Origin: Nemophila menziesii
Taxonomy: Eukaryota; Streptophyta; Magnoliopsida; Boraginales; Hydrophyllaceae
Assembly (NCBI GenBank): GCA_029959085.1
Contig: JARWIR010000002.1
Span: forward strand, 76,846,224-76,910,223
DNA length: 64,000 bases
Direction of reading: 5' to 3'
Position 1 is the stretch's first letter; each line of letters begins with the position of its first letter. This document shows positions 11,922 to 22,711 of this stretch, piece by piece. The notes beneath the pieces were generated by a model. That model had not been told where the DNA came from, did no database searches, and saw only the letters and a program-made list of their open reading frames with translations. Made by a program: the position numbers and the translations under genes.

Positions 11922-12248
11922 GAGTAAATGACACTTTTGCCCCCTGGGTTTATACGCGATTGACAGGTTGCCCCCTAACTCTTAAAATGCGCCTCGATGC
12001 CCCCTAAGATTTACTTTTGTGACCCGTTACCCCCTACTGCGTGTTCCGTCCAATTCTCTCCGTTAAAAGTGACGTGGCATTTCCACGTCACATTTTTTTT
12101 TTAATCCAGCTGTTAATTGCGTTTTTAATTAACTTAACCCTTATTTTTAACAAGGGCAAGATGGGGAATTCACTAATGGCTATCCTACATATACCCCAAA
12201 AACACTTTAACAACTTAACTTAACAAAAACGAAAATCAAAAGGAGAAA
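11922..12248 (+). repeat. MULE-A left TIR
   Basis: Matches the reverse complement of 19772-20099 almost base for base as far as 'accccaaaaaca', diverges for a dozen bases, then matches again to 'caaaaggagaaa'. Differences seen: G/A in 'gcgtgttcc' against 'gcgtattcc', T-run length, and C/T inside the TATA-like box. It contains four copies of a CCCCCT motif about 30 bp apart, three preceded by TGAC. Confidence 0.92.
12185..12196 (+). promoter_or_regulatory. TATA-like box for the GRF gene (degenerate copy)
   Basis: 'ctacatatacccc' in the left TIR corresponds to 'ctatatatacccc' in the right TIR. It lies about 150 bp upstream of the chosen ATG of the GRF gene. The T-to-C change weakens the match to a TATA box compared with the transposase-side copy. 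Promoter role is inferred from position. Confidence 0.4.
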
Positions 12249-12340
12249 GAGGGTTCGGTTTGGGGAAGAACTCGAAGAACACCAAAACCCTAGCCTTCTA
12301 CAGTAATTCGCGTCGAAACCTCCCAATACCTTCAACGTTG

Positions 12341-12940
12341 ATGCCGATGTCGCCCCTTCAAGCCGATAGCGCTGGTTCTTCTTCGCACTACACTTCTCAA
12401 GTCCCGTATTGCAGATGCAAGAAATTAGCAAGGCTTCATACCTCTTGGACAGATACGAATCCTTGCAGGAGGTTTTACAGGTGCATGTATTGGGGGTGTT
12501 CAATGGATTGCAAGTTCTTCATGTGGTTGGATGAGCCATTGCCGGAGGCTACTAGTTCGATAATTCGAGGGCTTCTTTTTAAAGATTCCAATCACTGTCT
12601 TGAGAAAGATGCAATGGAGACGAAGATGAACTTGTTGGTCTCTGATTACGGAGATATGATGCTCTTAGAGAAAAAAGCTTTTGCAGATTGGAAGCTCGAA
12701 CACGCGAAAGTCAATGAACTGAACACACAGTTGGTTGAATTGCAAGAAAAAGAACAAGTTGCCTCAAAAGATTTGAAATTTGAGCGTGTGAAAGTAACTG
12801 TCTTGGAGAATGAGGTGCAACGTCTTAACATATCGATGGACACTGTAACTCGGGAAAACAAGTTTCTGAAATGGACCTGCTTCATGATCATATTCCTCTT
12901 CCTCTCCATTTTGTCTTGTATTAGTTTATCAAAGAATTAG
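12341..12940 (+). CDS. MULE-encoded GRF zinc-finger, coiled-coil, C-terminal membrane-anchor protein
   Basis: A 199-residue product from the first in-frame ATG (12341); the frame is open further upstream to about 12260 but has no ATG there. Residues ~21-65 form a GRF-type zinc finger: CRCKK ... TSWTDTNPCRRFYRC ... CKFFMWLDE, with the Cys-x-Cys pair, two later Cys and the aromatic FFMW end. Residues ~90-170 are Lys/Glu-rich and heptad-like (QLVELQEKEQVASKDLKFE), probably a coiled coil. The last ~25 residues are strongly hydrophobic (CFMIIFLFLSILSCIS) with a short polar end, like a tail-anchored membrane protein. Plants have many small GRF proteins of this build (the At4g04775-like type, from memory). 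Here the gene sits inside the MULE, fed by the left TIR, converging on the transposase. GRF fingers in other proteins bind nucleic acid; a role in transposition or anti-silencing is inference. No introns needed; no frame damage. Confidence 0.85.
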   Translation: MPMSPLQADSAGSSSHYTSQVPYCRCKKLARLHTSWTDTNPCRRFYRCMYWGCSMDCKFFMWLDEPLPEATSSIIRGLLFKDSNHCLEKDAMETKMNLLVSDYGDMMLLEKKAFADWKLEHAKVNELNTQLVELQEKEQVASKDLKFERVKVTVLENEVQRLNISMDTVTRENKFLKWTCFMIIFLFLSILSCISLSKN

Positions 12941-13535
12941 AATGTTGTTGGAGGTGTATTTTGGTGTAGCCTGAGAGATGTAGCAGGTGGTTGCAACTAA
13001 TGGTGTTTTGTGTTTGATTGATCAGGTTGTTGAAGTTTGCAGTTGTTGGTGTTTTGTGTTTGTTTTATCAGTTTGTTGAAGTTCTAAAGTTGGTGTAATG
13101 TGTTAGTTTTAAGCTTTGTTTGTAATTGACTGTGTTTAACTAAAGTTTGGTTTTAGTTGAATTGGATTATGAAGTTATTGCGTTTTGTTTAAGTTGTGTT
13201 TTACTGTGCAATGAATATAGTATAGAAAGAAACAATTAATGGACAATAGAATCTAATGCAATCTAAAAAAGGTAGATAAAGATAACAATAAAGTGCTGGC
13301 ATTACATAGACCATAGCAAAAAAATATTCAAAGCATCCACTTGTGCACTAGCATACAAAACACCACAGACCTGCAATAAAGGCCTTACCAACAAAAAAAA
13401 CAGTATTTAAATACCACCTACACCACATACTAGAAACCCTTAACAACCACAACCTTGCTGTGTGAACATCTACTTTTACACAAAACAGTTGTCACAAAAT
13501 ACAGAAACATAAAACACTCAACTCTGCAGAATTCT
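12941..13535. other. Intergenic region between the convergent MULE-A genes
   Basis: Holds the 3' untranslated ends of both genes. It is T/G-rich after the GRF stop, with a loose repeat of 'gttgttgaagttt...ggtgttttgtgttt' (12995-13100), and A/C-rich before the transposase stop. No further ORF. Confidence 0.6.
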
Positions 13536-16500
13536 TCAATCTTTAGCTTCTTTCCTAGTTTTTACTGAAGAACTGGTGGCTGCTTTCCTCAGTCGAAGTG
13601 CTTCTGCAACAGTTACATACTTTGGATCACCCTCCCTCATTACGACGCCCTGTTTATGCTGGATTACGCGCCGCTTTTTCTCTTGTTGTCTTTTGTCTCC
13701 TTCCTGGTAGAATGATAAAGAAGAAGTTAAGCATTCTGTAGTATGTAATGGTGTTAAAAAAATCAACACATGGCTAACCTCAGGTAAACTCCTTTTTGAA
13801 CCTGATTCTGATGGTGGTTTATCATGTTTGAACCTCACCTAAATGGTAAACAAATAAACGCATTCAATAAAGGTATACGCAGAAGGTATTTTTAGCAAAC
13901 TTTTGTAGATCCAGGGGGCATTTAGTCACTGAAATAAAAGTCTAAGGGGTAGTTAGTCAAAACTTTATATACTTACCCCTGGGATGTTCCTTAACGCAAT
14001 CTTCTTTTTTTGCTTAGGGGGGGCTTTCTCCTTTGGTTTGTCTATGCTAATCTGCTCACTTGTTTTCTCATTGTCGTTTGTTTGTGCATCCCCAGCATTT
14101 TTATTCTTTGCTTTGTCCAATAGTTCTGTCAACTTTTCCATCTTTACCTTCTGCGTAAACAAAATAAGTTATAGGGGGTAAGTAGTCACAAAATAAACAT
14201 TTATAGGGGGTAAGTTGACAAAACATAATAAGTTATAGGGGGTAAGTAGTCATAAACCATAACTTTGAAGGGGGTATTAGTACTAACCTTCAAAATTGAT
14301 TTAGGAGGATTAGTAGTAGTCTGCTGTTTTTGTTTCCCAGATTCATCAACCTGTAATCATTATTCACATAATATAAACATAAACTAATGCAAAAAATAGT
14401 TTATATTTTAATAATAATGACCTGTAATGGTGATATAGGAGCAACAGAAGTATTTACCTTTTGTGTCCCTGGTTCATCCTCCTCTAAAGATATAGGCATT
14501 GTGCTTGAACCTCCTGAAATTGTCTTCATTCCTTGATCCTTAATTCTACTGCTTTGGCGTATTGGTTTTTCCACTGCTTGGTCTGGTATGCGCATCTTTG
14601 GTCTGGACTTAGGTGGACTTTTAACTACGGGCTCATCTGATCTGTGTACTGGAAAGCGCATCTTTGGTCTGGATCTGTGTGATGAATTAACACCTGACTC
14701 CTGTGATGTTTGTCCTGGTAAGCGCATCCTTGGTCTGGATCTAGGGGGTGAGTTAACACCTGAATCCTGTGATGTTTGTCCTGGTAAGCGCATCCTTGGT
14801 CTGGATCTAGGGGGTGAGTTAACAACTTTATCCTTTTCCTGAGGTAAGCACATCTTTGGTTTTGAACCTTTGGTTGTCTTAGCAATTGGCTTTTTCTGTT
14901 TGTCTTTCTTACCATCTGTATCTTTTTTTGTCACAGTAAAATTTTCAGGCTCAGTTGGAGTAGATTGGGGGTTAGAAGGAGCAGATGGTTGCACTTCTAA
15001 CTCATCAAACATTTTGTTAATCATCTCATCTGGGGTCTCATCCACAGATGCATTAACACCAACACCCCTACCCTCAACTACACCATCTTCCATAACTTCA
15101 TTATCACCAACACCCCTACCCTCAGCTACACCATCTTCCATAACTTCATTATCACCAACACCCCTACCCTCAGCTACACCATCTTCCATAACTTCATTAT
15201 CACCAACACCCCTACCCTCAGCTACACCATCTTCCATAACTTCATTATCACCAACACCCCTACCCTCAGCTACACCATCTTCCATAACTTCATTATCAAC
15301 TTGAATATCCTCTAATCCTGCTGTTTCCTGTTCTGTAGTACTTACATTTGCCTTACATGACCTTTTGTTATGGCCTTCTCCCTTGCAAATTGCACATTTA
15401 TGTGAAGTACCTTTTACTAACATCTTTTGAACACCTTCAGAAGTTCTTTCTTTCCTCCACTTTTTAACTTGGTCCTCATCTGCCTCCTTAGTTCTTGCCC
15501 TTTTAGGTCTGCCAACCAACTTAAAAGCTACTGGAGGTTCTACACTTACAGGCCTTGTACTAGGCCACATCTTTGGTCCATTTATAGGGTATATCATTGG
15601 TGTATAAGCCTTCTTATACGTCACCTTTGAGTAGCATTCGTGGACATAGTTTTCTGGGTCTTTACTTATGTATTGAATACTCGCTATCGCATGAAAGCAA
15701 GGCATCCCAGATAGCTCCCACCTCCTGCAGGGACAACTATTTGTATCTAAATCTACCGCATACGAATCTGTTCCAAGGTTCCTTACTTCAAATTTCATTT
15801 CACCGCAAAACACTGCATGCCACTTTCCACTGTTTGTTTTAACTTTATTCACCAACTTCCTAACCTTAGGACATAGATCTCCTTCGTATTTTGTCATCCA
15901 TGATCTTTTAGATTGAAGCCTTTTCAAACTATACATCCTAAGACCCTCTAGTATGAGGATGATAGACTTGTCCCTGACCAAAAAAACATTTAATGATAGT
16001 TGTGTAGGGGGGAGGAAGTAGTAATTATCTAAAACTAAGTAGGGGGGAAGAAGTAGTAATTATCTAAAACTAAGTAGGGGGAAGTCGTCATTAACTAAAA
16101 CAAATTAGGGGGTAAGTAGTCATTTAAGCATTTTTATAAGGGGTAAGTAGACATGAATCATAACTTTATAGGGGGTAAGTAGACATAAAGTAGCACTTTA
16201 TAGGGGGTAAGTAGACATAAAGTAGCACTTTATAGGGGGTAAGTAGTCATAATACCTGACTTTTTTTATGGCATTGTTATAGCTTTCACAGATGTTGTTA
16301 AGTAGAAGATCACATTTTGTAACAGTGCTAAAGTGAGACCTTGTCCATGTCTTGGGATCTAAATTAGATAGCCAATTGAATGCGTCCTCATTCATGTTTT
16401 TAATCTCAGCCATGACTTCATTAAATATGTATTGTGTGGGGGCCCTAGCAGCTTCCCAAACTTTGTCTTTTAAGGCCATTCCAGGATGTTTGATTTTGAA

Positions 16501-19500
16501 ATTATTGTAGAGATGCCTTACACAATGTCTATGTTCAATATCTGGAAGCATGTCACTCATCACTTGAAGCAAACCCTATACACACATACAATTAGAAATA
16601 AAGTCAGTGATCTAAATCAAACAATTTAATTAAGCCAGTGAAGGATAACCAACCTTTTGTCTATCTGATATGAAAGTCCATTCTTCTTGATTACTAATAC
16701 CAAGATCTTGTATCAACAAGTTAAAAAACCATCTCCAAGAATTGCTATCTTCTTTCTCAGCTACACAATACAAAATTGGGAATATACAATTGTTCCCATC
16801 AATACCAACTGCTGTCAAAATTACACCAGGATGTGGACCTTTCAAGTGACATCCATCAACCCCAACAACCTTTCTACAACCCTCTAAAAATCCCCTTCTG
16901 CAACCCTCTAAGCAAACATAAATTCTTTGAAATCTTTCTACTCCAGTTACCTCATCAGTAGTTGTTTCAATTGCTACAGTACTTCCAGGGTTACTTCTTC
17001 TTATTTCTGCTGCATAATCAAAAAGCTTTTTGTATTGATCCTTGTATTCAGCCTCAATCATGCTTTTTGCAGACTTGTATGCCCTGTAGCATGTTCTGGT
17101 ACTAACATTAACTGAATAATCCCGATGCACTAACTGTTGAAAGTCACTCACATTACTGTAGAGGTTCAATCTTATCATATCTTTAAAAGTATTTGCCAGG
17201 AACTTTGCAGTAACATGCTTATGGTTAAGGTTTTTACCACAACTATGTTTATTACATAAACTCATTATCACCAGCCCACCAACCTTTTCTTTATGAGATG
17301 CATATAAAAACCACCCACATCCTGCTCCTTTGCAAACAACTCTAATCCGATTCCAATCGTTCTTCACAAACTTAATGTTGACCACCTTTCTTATAGCATG
17401 TGTTCTTACTGCTTGTCTAAGATCAGAGGCATTCGCAAATGTCAATCCTAAAACAAATCTAGGCTTCTGCATATCTATACTCGGCTTAAATAAGGGGTAT
17501 TTCATCTTTTTCTTGCGCAACTTTTTATTTTTTCCTTCTTCATCTGTACCAGAAGAAGAACTAGCTGTACTCAGATCTTCGGAATCATGTATATATTCAT
17601 CCGAATCTGTCCCACCACCAACATCATCACTATCGCCTTCAGAAGCATCTGCATCATCATTTTCCACATTCATTCTATCCACTTCCACATCCGCGTCAAT
17701 GAATATATTATAATCCTGGTCGTCATCACCCTCACTCAAATCGATGTCGCTATCTATTATATAATCGTCATCAGTTGTTGATTCTTCGTCCACATCTTCA
17801 TCAGGTTCAGACACCTTCTTTTTCTTTTGTGAACTATCTTTCCTACAACCTTTATTGTAACTCTCTCGTTTGGTACCACTAGGGCCCACTCTATCTACTT
17901 TTGTTCTTTTTATACTAGCCCTAGTCCTTTTCTTGTTACCTACTGTTTCTGTTTTCTGTACTTGTGAACTGGTTTGTTTCTTCTGTTGTTGTATAACCAA
18001 CTTCTTCTTCTTTATGACATTAGCAAGTAACTCATTATCACTGAACTCCTCATCCACATCCTCATTATCCCTATCTGAGACCTCAATGTCACTGATGTCA
18101 CCATCCACATCTTCTTCACCATCAGCTTTCTTAATGACATTATCCGAGTCATCTGTTAGGTCTTCGTCTATAAGCCTGAAAGGCCTCAATGGTGATTTAT
18201 GTTTGGAACTCCTCGTAGTCACATTATCTTCAGTGTTCAAAGCTTTCAACACTTTATCCAACATATCATTAACAGACTTCTCCTTCTCTCCTATATCAGA
18301 GAGTTGTTCTTCCAAACTGTCATCCCCTTCCTTCTCATTAACATGTGTGCTTTGTTCCTCAGAAACAACCTGAAACAATAACACGAAATATTTAGGGGGT
18401 AATTTGTCAGTCATATGAAATAGTTAGGGGGTAAACTGACACACGACCTTTGTCCCGTCTTTGCAATTCTGGACTTCTTCTTCAACATTTCTATCATCCA
18501 CTTTATTATGGACTTCATCAGTAGTCTGAGCTACTTCTTCACCATTAACTACTTCCTCCTTCTCACCTTCATTATTATCACGAGTCTGACCTCCTTCTTC
18601 AGAAACAACCTGAAACAATAACACGAAATATTTAGGGGGTAATTTGTCAGTCATATGAAATAGTTAGGGGGTAAACTGACACACGACCTTTGTCCCGTCT
18701 TTGCTATTCTGGACTTCTTCTTCAACATTTCTATCATCCACTTTAGTATGGACTTCATCAGTAGTCTGAGCTACTTCTTCACCATTAACTACTTCCTCCT
18801 TCTCACCTTCATTATTATCACGAGTCTGACCTCCTTCTTCAGAAACAACCTGAAACATTGAATGAAATATAAAGTTAAAGAACTGAAAGGGGTAAACTGT
18901 CAAATGAGTTTCTACCTTTAAACCTTCTTCTACAAGCTTGTTTTCCTCTAAGCTTTTCACTTCATTACAGTTTTGAACTAATTCTTGTTCATCTACTTCT
19001 ACTTCATTAACATTAACTTCTTCTCGCTGGTTAACTGTTTCTTCATCCTTTTTCCACTTTAGTAACAAAGGCATGAAGATGGGAGATTGAAGAACTTGGT
19101 CATCATGGCCTATGGGATTATTAACAACGTAAAGGTCCACAGTTACGTTGTTGTCTGCGATTCTACACATCTCCATGCCTTTGTCCTCGCTATCTAAACA
19201 TACTAAACCATCAGGTAGATTTGAACCCACTTTCAAATAATAAAAATCAGAGTAACAAATTACACCCAATTTCGAAAGAATTTTCCTAAGAACTGGTATA
19301 CTAAACTTGTCATAATGACAACCATCAACGTACTCTATGCTCACTTCATGATAGCAACTCTTATCTTCATTAAAGAACCCACCGAATTGAATCCTTAGTG
19401 CGAATTTATCTGTTAAACAAGCAAAATTGAATTGAATTGATTAGTTACCAAATACATTAAGAATCACAAAATGGAAAAACAATAATCACACTACGGGTAT

Positions 19501-19684
19501 GGTAACCGAATCCCGTAAAATCTGCTATTATTACTAAGAAAATCCCTCAATCCACGCGTGATATATATGTATGTAATAAATTTAGTACAAAACCCTATAT
19601 TTACGGGTTAAAGAATCTTAGCCAACGAGCAAGGATTTAGGGTTAATAAATAAACCACTTACTCCATTGATTTGCCTGCGCCAT
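13536..19684 (-). CDS. MULE transposase, 11 exons, apparently intact (1,618 aa)
   Basis: I read eleven exons with GT-AG introns: 19684-19663, 19409-18916, 18849-18688, 18609-18448, 18369-16654, 16575-16256, 15973-14458, 14350-14288, 14150-13977, 13838-13779, 13703-13536. They sum to 4,857 nt with no stop. The start is MAQANQWNKFALR. Domains: PB1-like N-terminus (~8-110); acidic and basic low-complexity region (~280-575); MuDR DNA-binding domain (~582-670, KPRFVLGLTFANASDLRQAV); MULE transposase core with first Asp in VVGVDGCHLKG (~785) and second Asp in FISDRQKG (~849), then HCVRHLYNNFK; SWIM zinc finger CPCRRWELSGMPCFH (~1039-1053); CCHC knuckle CAICKGEGHNKRSC (~1152-1165); five 16-residue acidic repeats; basic Pro/Arg/Ser-rich tail repeats. 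The third catalytic acid was not assigned. It would bind the TIRs and cut and rejoin DNA in the nucleus. Splice sites are my reading and need RNA support. Confidence 0.88.
13905..13965. repeat. TIR-like CCCCCT motifs in a transposase intron
   Basis: Two copies on the plus strand (agggggcatttagtcac; aaggggtagttagtcaa) inside the intron 13839-13976. Confidence 0.6.
14172..14286. repeat. Array of TIR-like motifs in a transposase intron
   Basis: Four copies of 'atagggggtaagtagtca'-type units about 30 bp apart within the intron 14151-14287. Confidence 0.7.
15058..15297 (-). repeat. Five-copy 48-bp in-frame minisatellite in the transposase gene
   Basis: Five tandem 48-bp units encode the 16-residue repeat DNEVMEDGVAEGRGVG between the zinc knuckle and the basic tail. 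The units are nearly identical, with one Ala-to-Val change in the last copy in translation order. The plus-strand frame through it (Pro/Ser/Thr-rich) is a shadow. Confidence 0.9.
16005..16255. repeat. Eight-copy array of TIR-like motifs in a transposase intron
   Basis: Intron 15974-16255 is almost wholly built from units of the form 'agggggtaagtag(t/a)cat', spaced 25-35 bp apart. Two adjacent units with spacer 'aaagtagcacttt' are near-identical. Confidence 0.75.
18361..18840 (-). repeat. Tandem 240-bp duplication of an exon plus intron
   Basis: 18361-18600 and 18601-18840 are near-identical (differences seen at gcaattctgg/gctattctgg and tttattatgg/tttagtatgg). Each unit holds a 162-nt exon for VVSEEGGQTRDNNEG... 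plus its intron with two TIR-like motifs. The exon length is a multiple of three, so the duplication keeps frame. Downstream in the transcript, the first bases of the next exon again read VVSEEQ, a third, older copy of the splice junction. Confidence 0.9.
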
Positions 19685-19771
19685 TGATCTTCTTCAAAGC
19701 ACATGAACTTTGCGTTTCTGGGTTTGGATTTGGTGTTCGTCGAGTTCTTCACAAAACCCGCGCTCTTTGGT

Positions 19772-20099
19772 TTTCTCCTTTTGATTTTCGTTTTTGTTAA
19801 GTTAATTTGCTTTGTTGTTTTTGGGGTATATATAGGATAGCCATTAGTGAATTCCCCATCTTGCCCTTGTTAAAAATAAGGGTTAAGTTAATTAAAAACG
19901 CAATTAACAGCTGGATTAAAAAAAAAAATGTGACGTGGAAATGCCACGTCACTTTTAACGGAGAGAATTGGACGGAATACGCAGTAGGGGGTAACGGGTC
20001 ACAAAAGTAAATCTTAGGGGGCATCGAGGCGCATTTTAAGAGTTAGGGGGCAACCTGTCAATCGCGTATAAACCCAGGGGGCAAAAGTGTCATTTACTC
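19772..20099 (-). repeat. MULE-A right TIR
   Basis: Inverted partner of 11922-12248. Similarity continues weakly inward ('gttcttc...cgagttcttc' against 'gaagaactcgaagaacacc'), so the 5' untranslated leaders of both genes derive partly from TIR sequence. Confidence 0.92.
19826..19838 (-). promoter_or_regulatory. TATA-like box for the transposase gene
   Basis: On the minus strand 'cctatatatacccc' in the right TIR, about 145 bp upstream of the transposase ATG at 19684. Position suggests a promoter; no transcript evidence. Confidence 0.5.
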
Positions 20100-20108
20100 T
20101 ATGTTTTA
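20100..20108. repeat. Target site duplication of MULE-A, right copy
   Basis: TATGTTTTA, identical to 11913-11921. Confidence 0.9.
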
Positions 20109-20340
20109 TTAAAATAGCACAACATATTTTACTTTAAATTATTTTCATCTCCTTGCAAAAGTTTTACTACTCTTTACTTGTCAATAGACTCTGGAGTAAA
20201 CAAGAAAACGTGGAATATGAAATGATGTTGTTGTGGTAATTATGGTGTGGGGTAGCAGTACTACTCACTAGCTATATTAGTGAACAGAAAAAAGAAAGAT
20301 AAATGTAATAGGAATATTTAGGATTTAGTGACATGCAAAG

Positions 20341-20355
20341 TTGGAACAAAAAAAA
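20341..20355 (+). mobile_element. 15-bp poly(A) micro-insertion with 14-bp duplication
   Basis: 'ttggaac' followed by eight to nine A lies between perfect 14-bp repeats AGTGACATGCAAAG (20327-20340 and 20356-20369). Interpreted as an extremely short LINE-type retroposition product. Confidence 0.55.
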
Positions 20356-22664
20356 AGTGACATGCAAAGAAAAGGGTACGGTACTTTTACATATTTACGT
20401 GCATTTATTTTCATTGCATTGGAAAAACGTCCTGACTGCGCATGTTATGTTGTATGTTTGCTTTGAGTTACTCTCAAGCGTGCCTGCATGAACCAACAAA
20501 ACACCCACATCCATCCTGCATCATTCCCATTAACATAATAAACTTAATATCAACCATACCAATATTTATGATTATAATTCGATGGAATATCACATATCAA
20601 GACACTTCAATCAAAGGGGAAGTATTAGAATTTTTAATAGGCGATTAAGGGGGTTTCGAGTAAATTTTCATTAATTAATTAATTAATTATATTTTAATAG
20701 TCCATAGGCCTGGGCGTGTATACATGATAAATTACCAAAAAAACCAAAGAAAAAAGAAAAAGTTACAGGGTTTACGGGCGAATTTTTGACTTAAAAAAAA
20801 TACTTAAAACAACTTTTTTGAAGAAATTTTTTGCTAAAACAAATACTTTCGCCATTTTATCATTGTTTTTCCGGGGATCGAAGGGTGTGGGGGCACGGCC
20901 GACTCCGATCCATTATATTAGTTTGAATCAATGTATTATGTATAATAAGAGATATAATTTGATTACTATTAATTTAAAAAATAATATTTTTGATAAGTGA
21001 AAAGTGACTAAATTAAAGTTTCCAAAAAACATTAAATACTTTAAAAATTGTTAGAGGTCTTAAAGTTCTATAGTAATGTTATAGTTTAAAGACCAAATAA
21101 CTTTTATTTTTTTCTATAATTTTTTTTAATTCTTTTTATACTTTTTCTTTTTTAAGTACATCATACAAATCTTTCTTTCTTTCTCTATTTATGCATCAAA
21201 ATTCTATTCTCATAGTTTCTTCTCTTCTTCTTAATGTGTTTCCTTAATTTCTTATGTAATATAACTCTTACCACATCAAAATAAAATTTCAAAAATCATA
21301 ATTTATAGTAAACTTTAACTTTTTTGGGTCCAAGAAATTATTATTTACAATAAAAACTCATTAGATTTGTTATTTTCTTATAATTTTTTGGTGTATTAAT
21401 AAGTATATATATATATGAATATAAATCTGTATGGCTATAAATTTGTTTGTATGAATATATATATGTACCTAACCCTTTTTATGGGTATGACTATGTACCT
21501 AATTGTCTATACATATATGGATATATATCAACTGTATATATGAATATGAAGTAGTATGGTTATGTATTCAATTGTATTATGATTGGTTTAAATTGACAAT
21601 GTTACTTTTATGCAGGAAATAAAATCAAATGGGTTTATATTTAATACTAAATAACTTGTATTCTCTAGGACATTGACAAGAAAAAAATAACTTTACACAA
21701 AAAATTTACTAGATAATAGATATAAACTCACATGTTTGTAGTGATCTATAATACAATTATAGGAAAATTGACTTCATAGCAATTATGAAAAAAAATATAT
21801 ATATATATATACCTATCATCGAATTATACCACTATCAAACTAAACTTATACCTAGTAAAATAGAAAAAGAAGAGTAGTGAAATATAATCTTACCTTATTG
21901 GTATTGAATCCTTTGGCAATCTTAAACCATTCCAAACCAAAATATGATAACTAAATTTTTTTAAAGAACAAAAATTTAGCAAGATATTTAAAATAGTAGT
22001 TTAGACGCTTAGAATTAAAATATAAGTATATATTTTCTTAAACCTGAGCGCTCTTGTATTGAGTTCTGCACTTGTTAGGCTAAATACAATAGTTTTCTTA
22101 TCAAAATAAAATGTTTAAATAAGGAGATGATCAGGAAAAGAAAGCTACAAGAGACTTCCTATTTCATTAATTATTAGAAAAATTAGAATGGAGAGTCCAA
22201 AAAATTGAACTTCCTTCATACATATATAAATTCCACTTTCTATAATTTTTTTAGATTCTTTTCGTTATAGCTACTACTAAATTTATTTATTTTCAACACG
22301 TATAGCATCGATTAAATATATGGTCGAAACAAGATTCTATAGTTAATATAACAAATACATAAATTTATTTAATTATAAAATAATAATAACTTGAAATTAT
22401 AGTTATTCCGACAAAATATATAAGAATATATTTTTCTAACAAATAGTATAATTAAGTATAAATAAAAATAATTATATAAAAAATAACTTTTTGTTAAATA
22501 CAAAATTTGTTACAATAATGTTACTAGAATATAAGATTTTTAGAATAAAAAGTATGTTAAAGTGAGATTATTTTTAATGGATTTTAACTGGTAAAGTGAA
22601 GGTTTGATTTTCTGTTCTAGCAAACTAATAAAAAACCTATTATTAGACTTATCCTTAGATTTTG

Positions 22665-22711
22665 GTCCCGGGATCTTTTGTAATTTAGGTCCCCGTCCAA
22701 AAAAAAAAAAA
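22665..22711 (+). mobile_element. 47-bp poly(A) micro-insertion with 18-bp duplication
   Basis: The insert reads 'gtcccgggatcttttgtaat...ggtccccgtcc' followed by A13. It is bounded by perfect 18-bp repeats ACTTATCCTTAGATTTTG (22647-22664 and 22712-22729). Target duplication length and A tail fit target-primed reverse transcription. Confidence 0.7.

Larger units (their letters stand above)
11922..20099. mobile_element. MULE-A: apparently complete, autonomous two-gene Mutator-like element
   Basis: An 8,178-bp element bounded by perfect 9-bp duplications and near-identical TIRs of about 328 bp (begin GAGTAAATGACACTTTTGCC, end in its complement). It carries two convergent genes: a GRF zinc-finger protein gene on the plus strand just inside the left TIR (12341-12940), and a large spliced MULE transposase on the minus strand just inside the right TIR (19684-13536). 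The TIRs differ by only a few bases in the first ~290 bp, which points to a young insertion or recent homogenisation. The layout recalls maize MuDR, where mudrA and mudrB converge from opposite TIRs, but the second gene here is not mudrB. Confidence 0.92.

Noticed and set aside
15058..15297. Regular repeats that might suggest a CRISPR array
   Set aside because: The 48-bp units are contiguous with no variable spacers and lie in frame in a plant transposase exon.
14870..15304. Pro/Ser/Thr-rich ORF opposite the transposase
   Set aside because: Antisense shadow of the 48-bp minisatellite; the minus-strand frame has the SWIM finger and zinc knuckle upstream.
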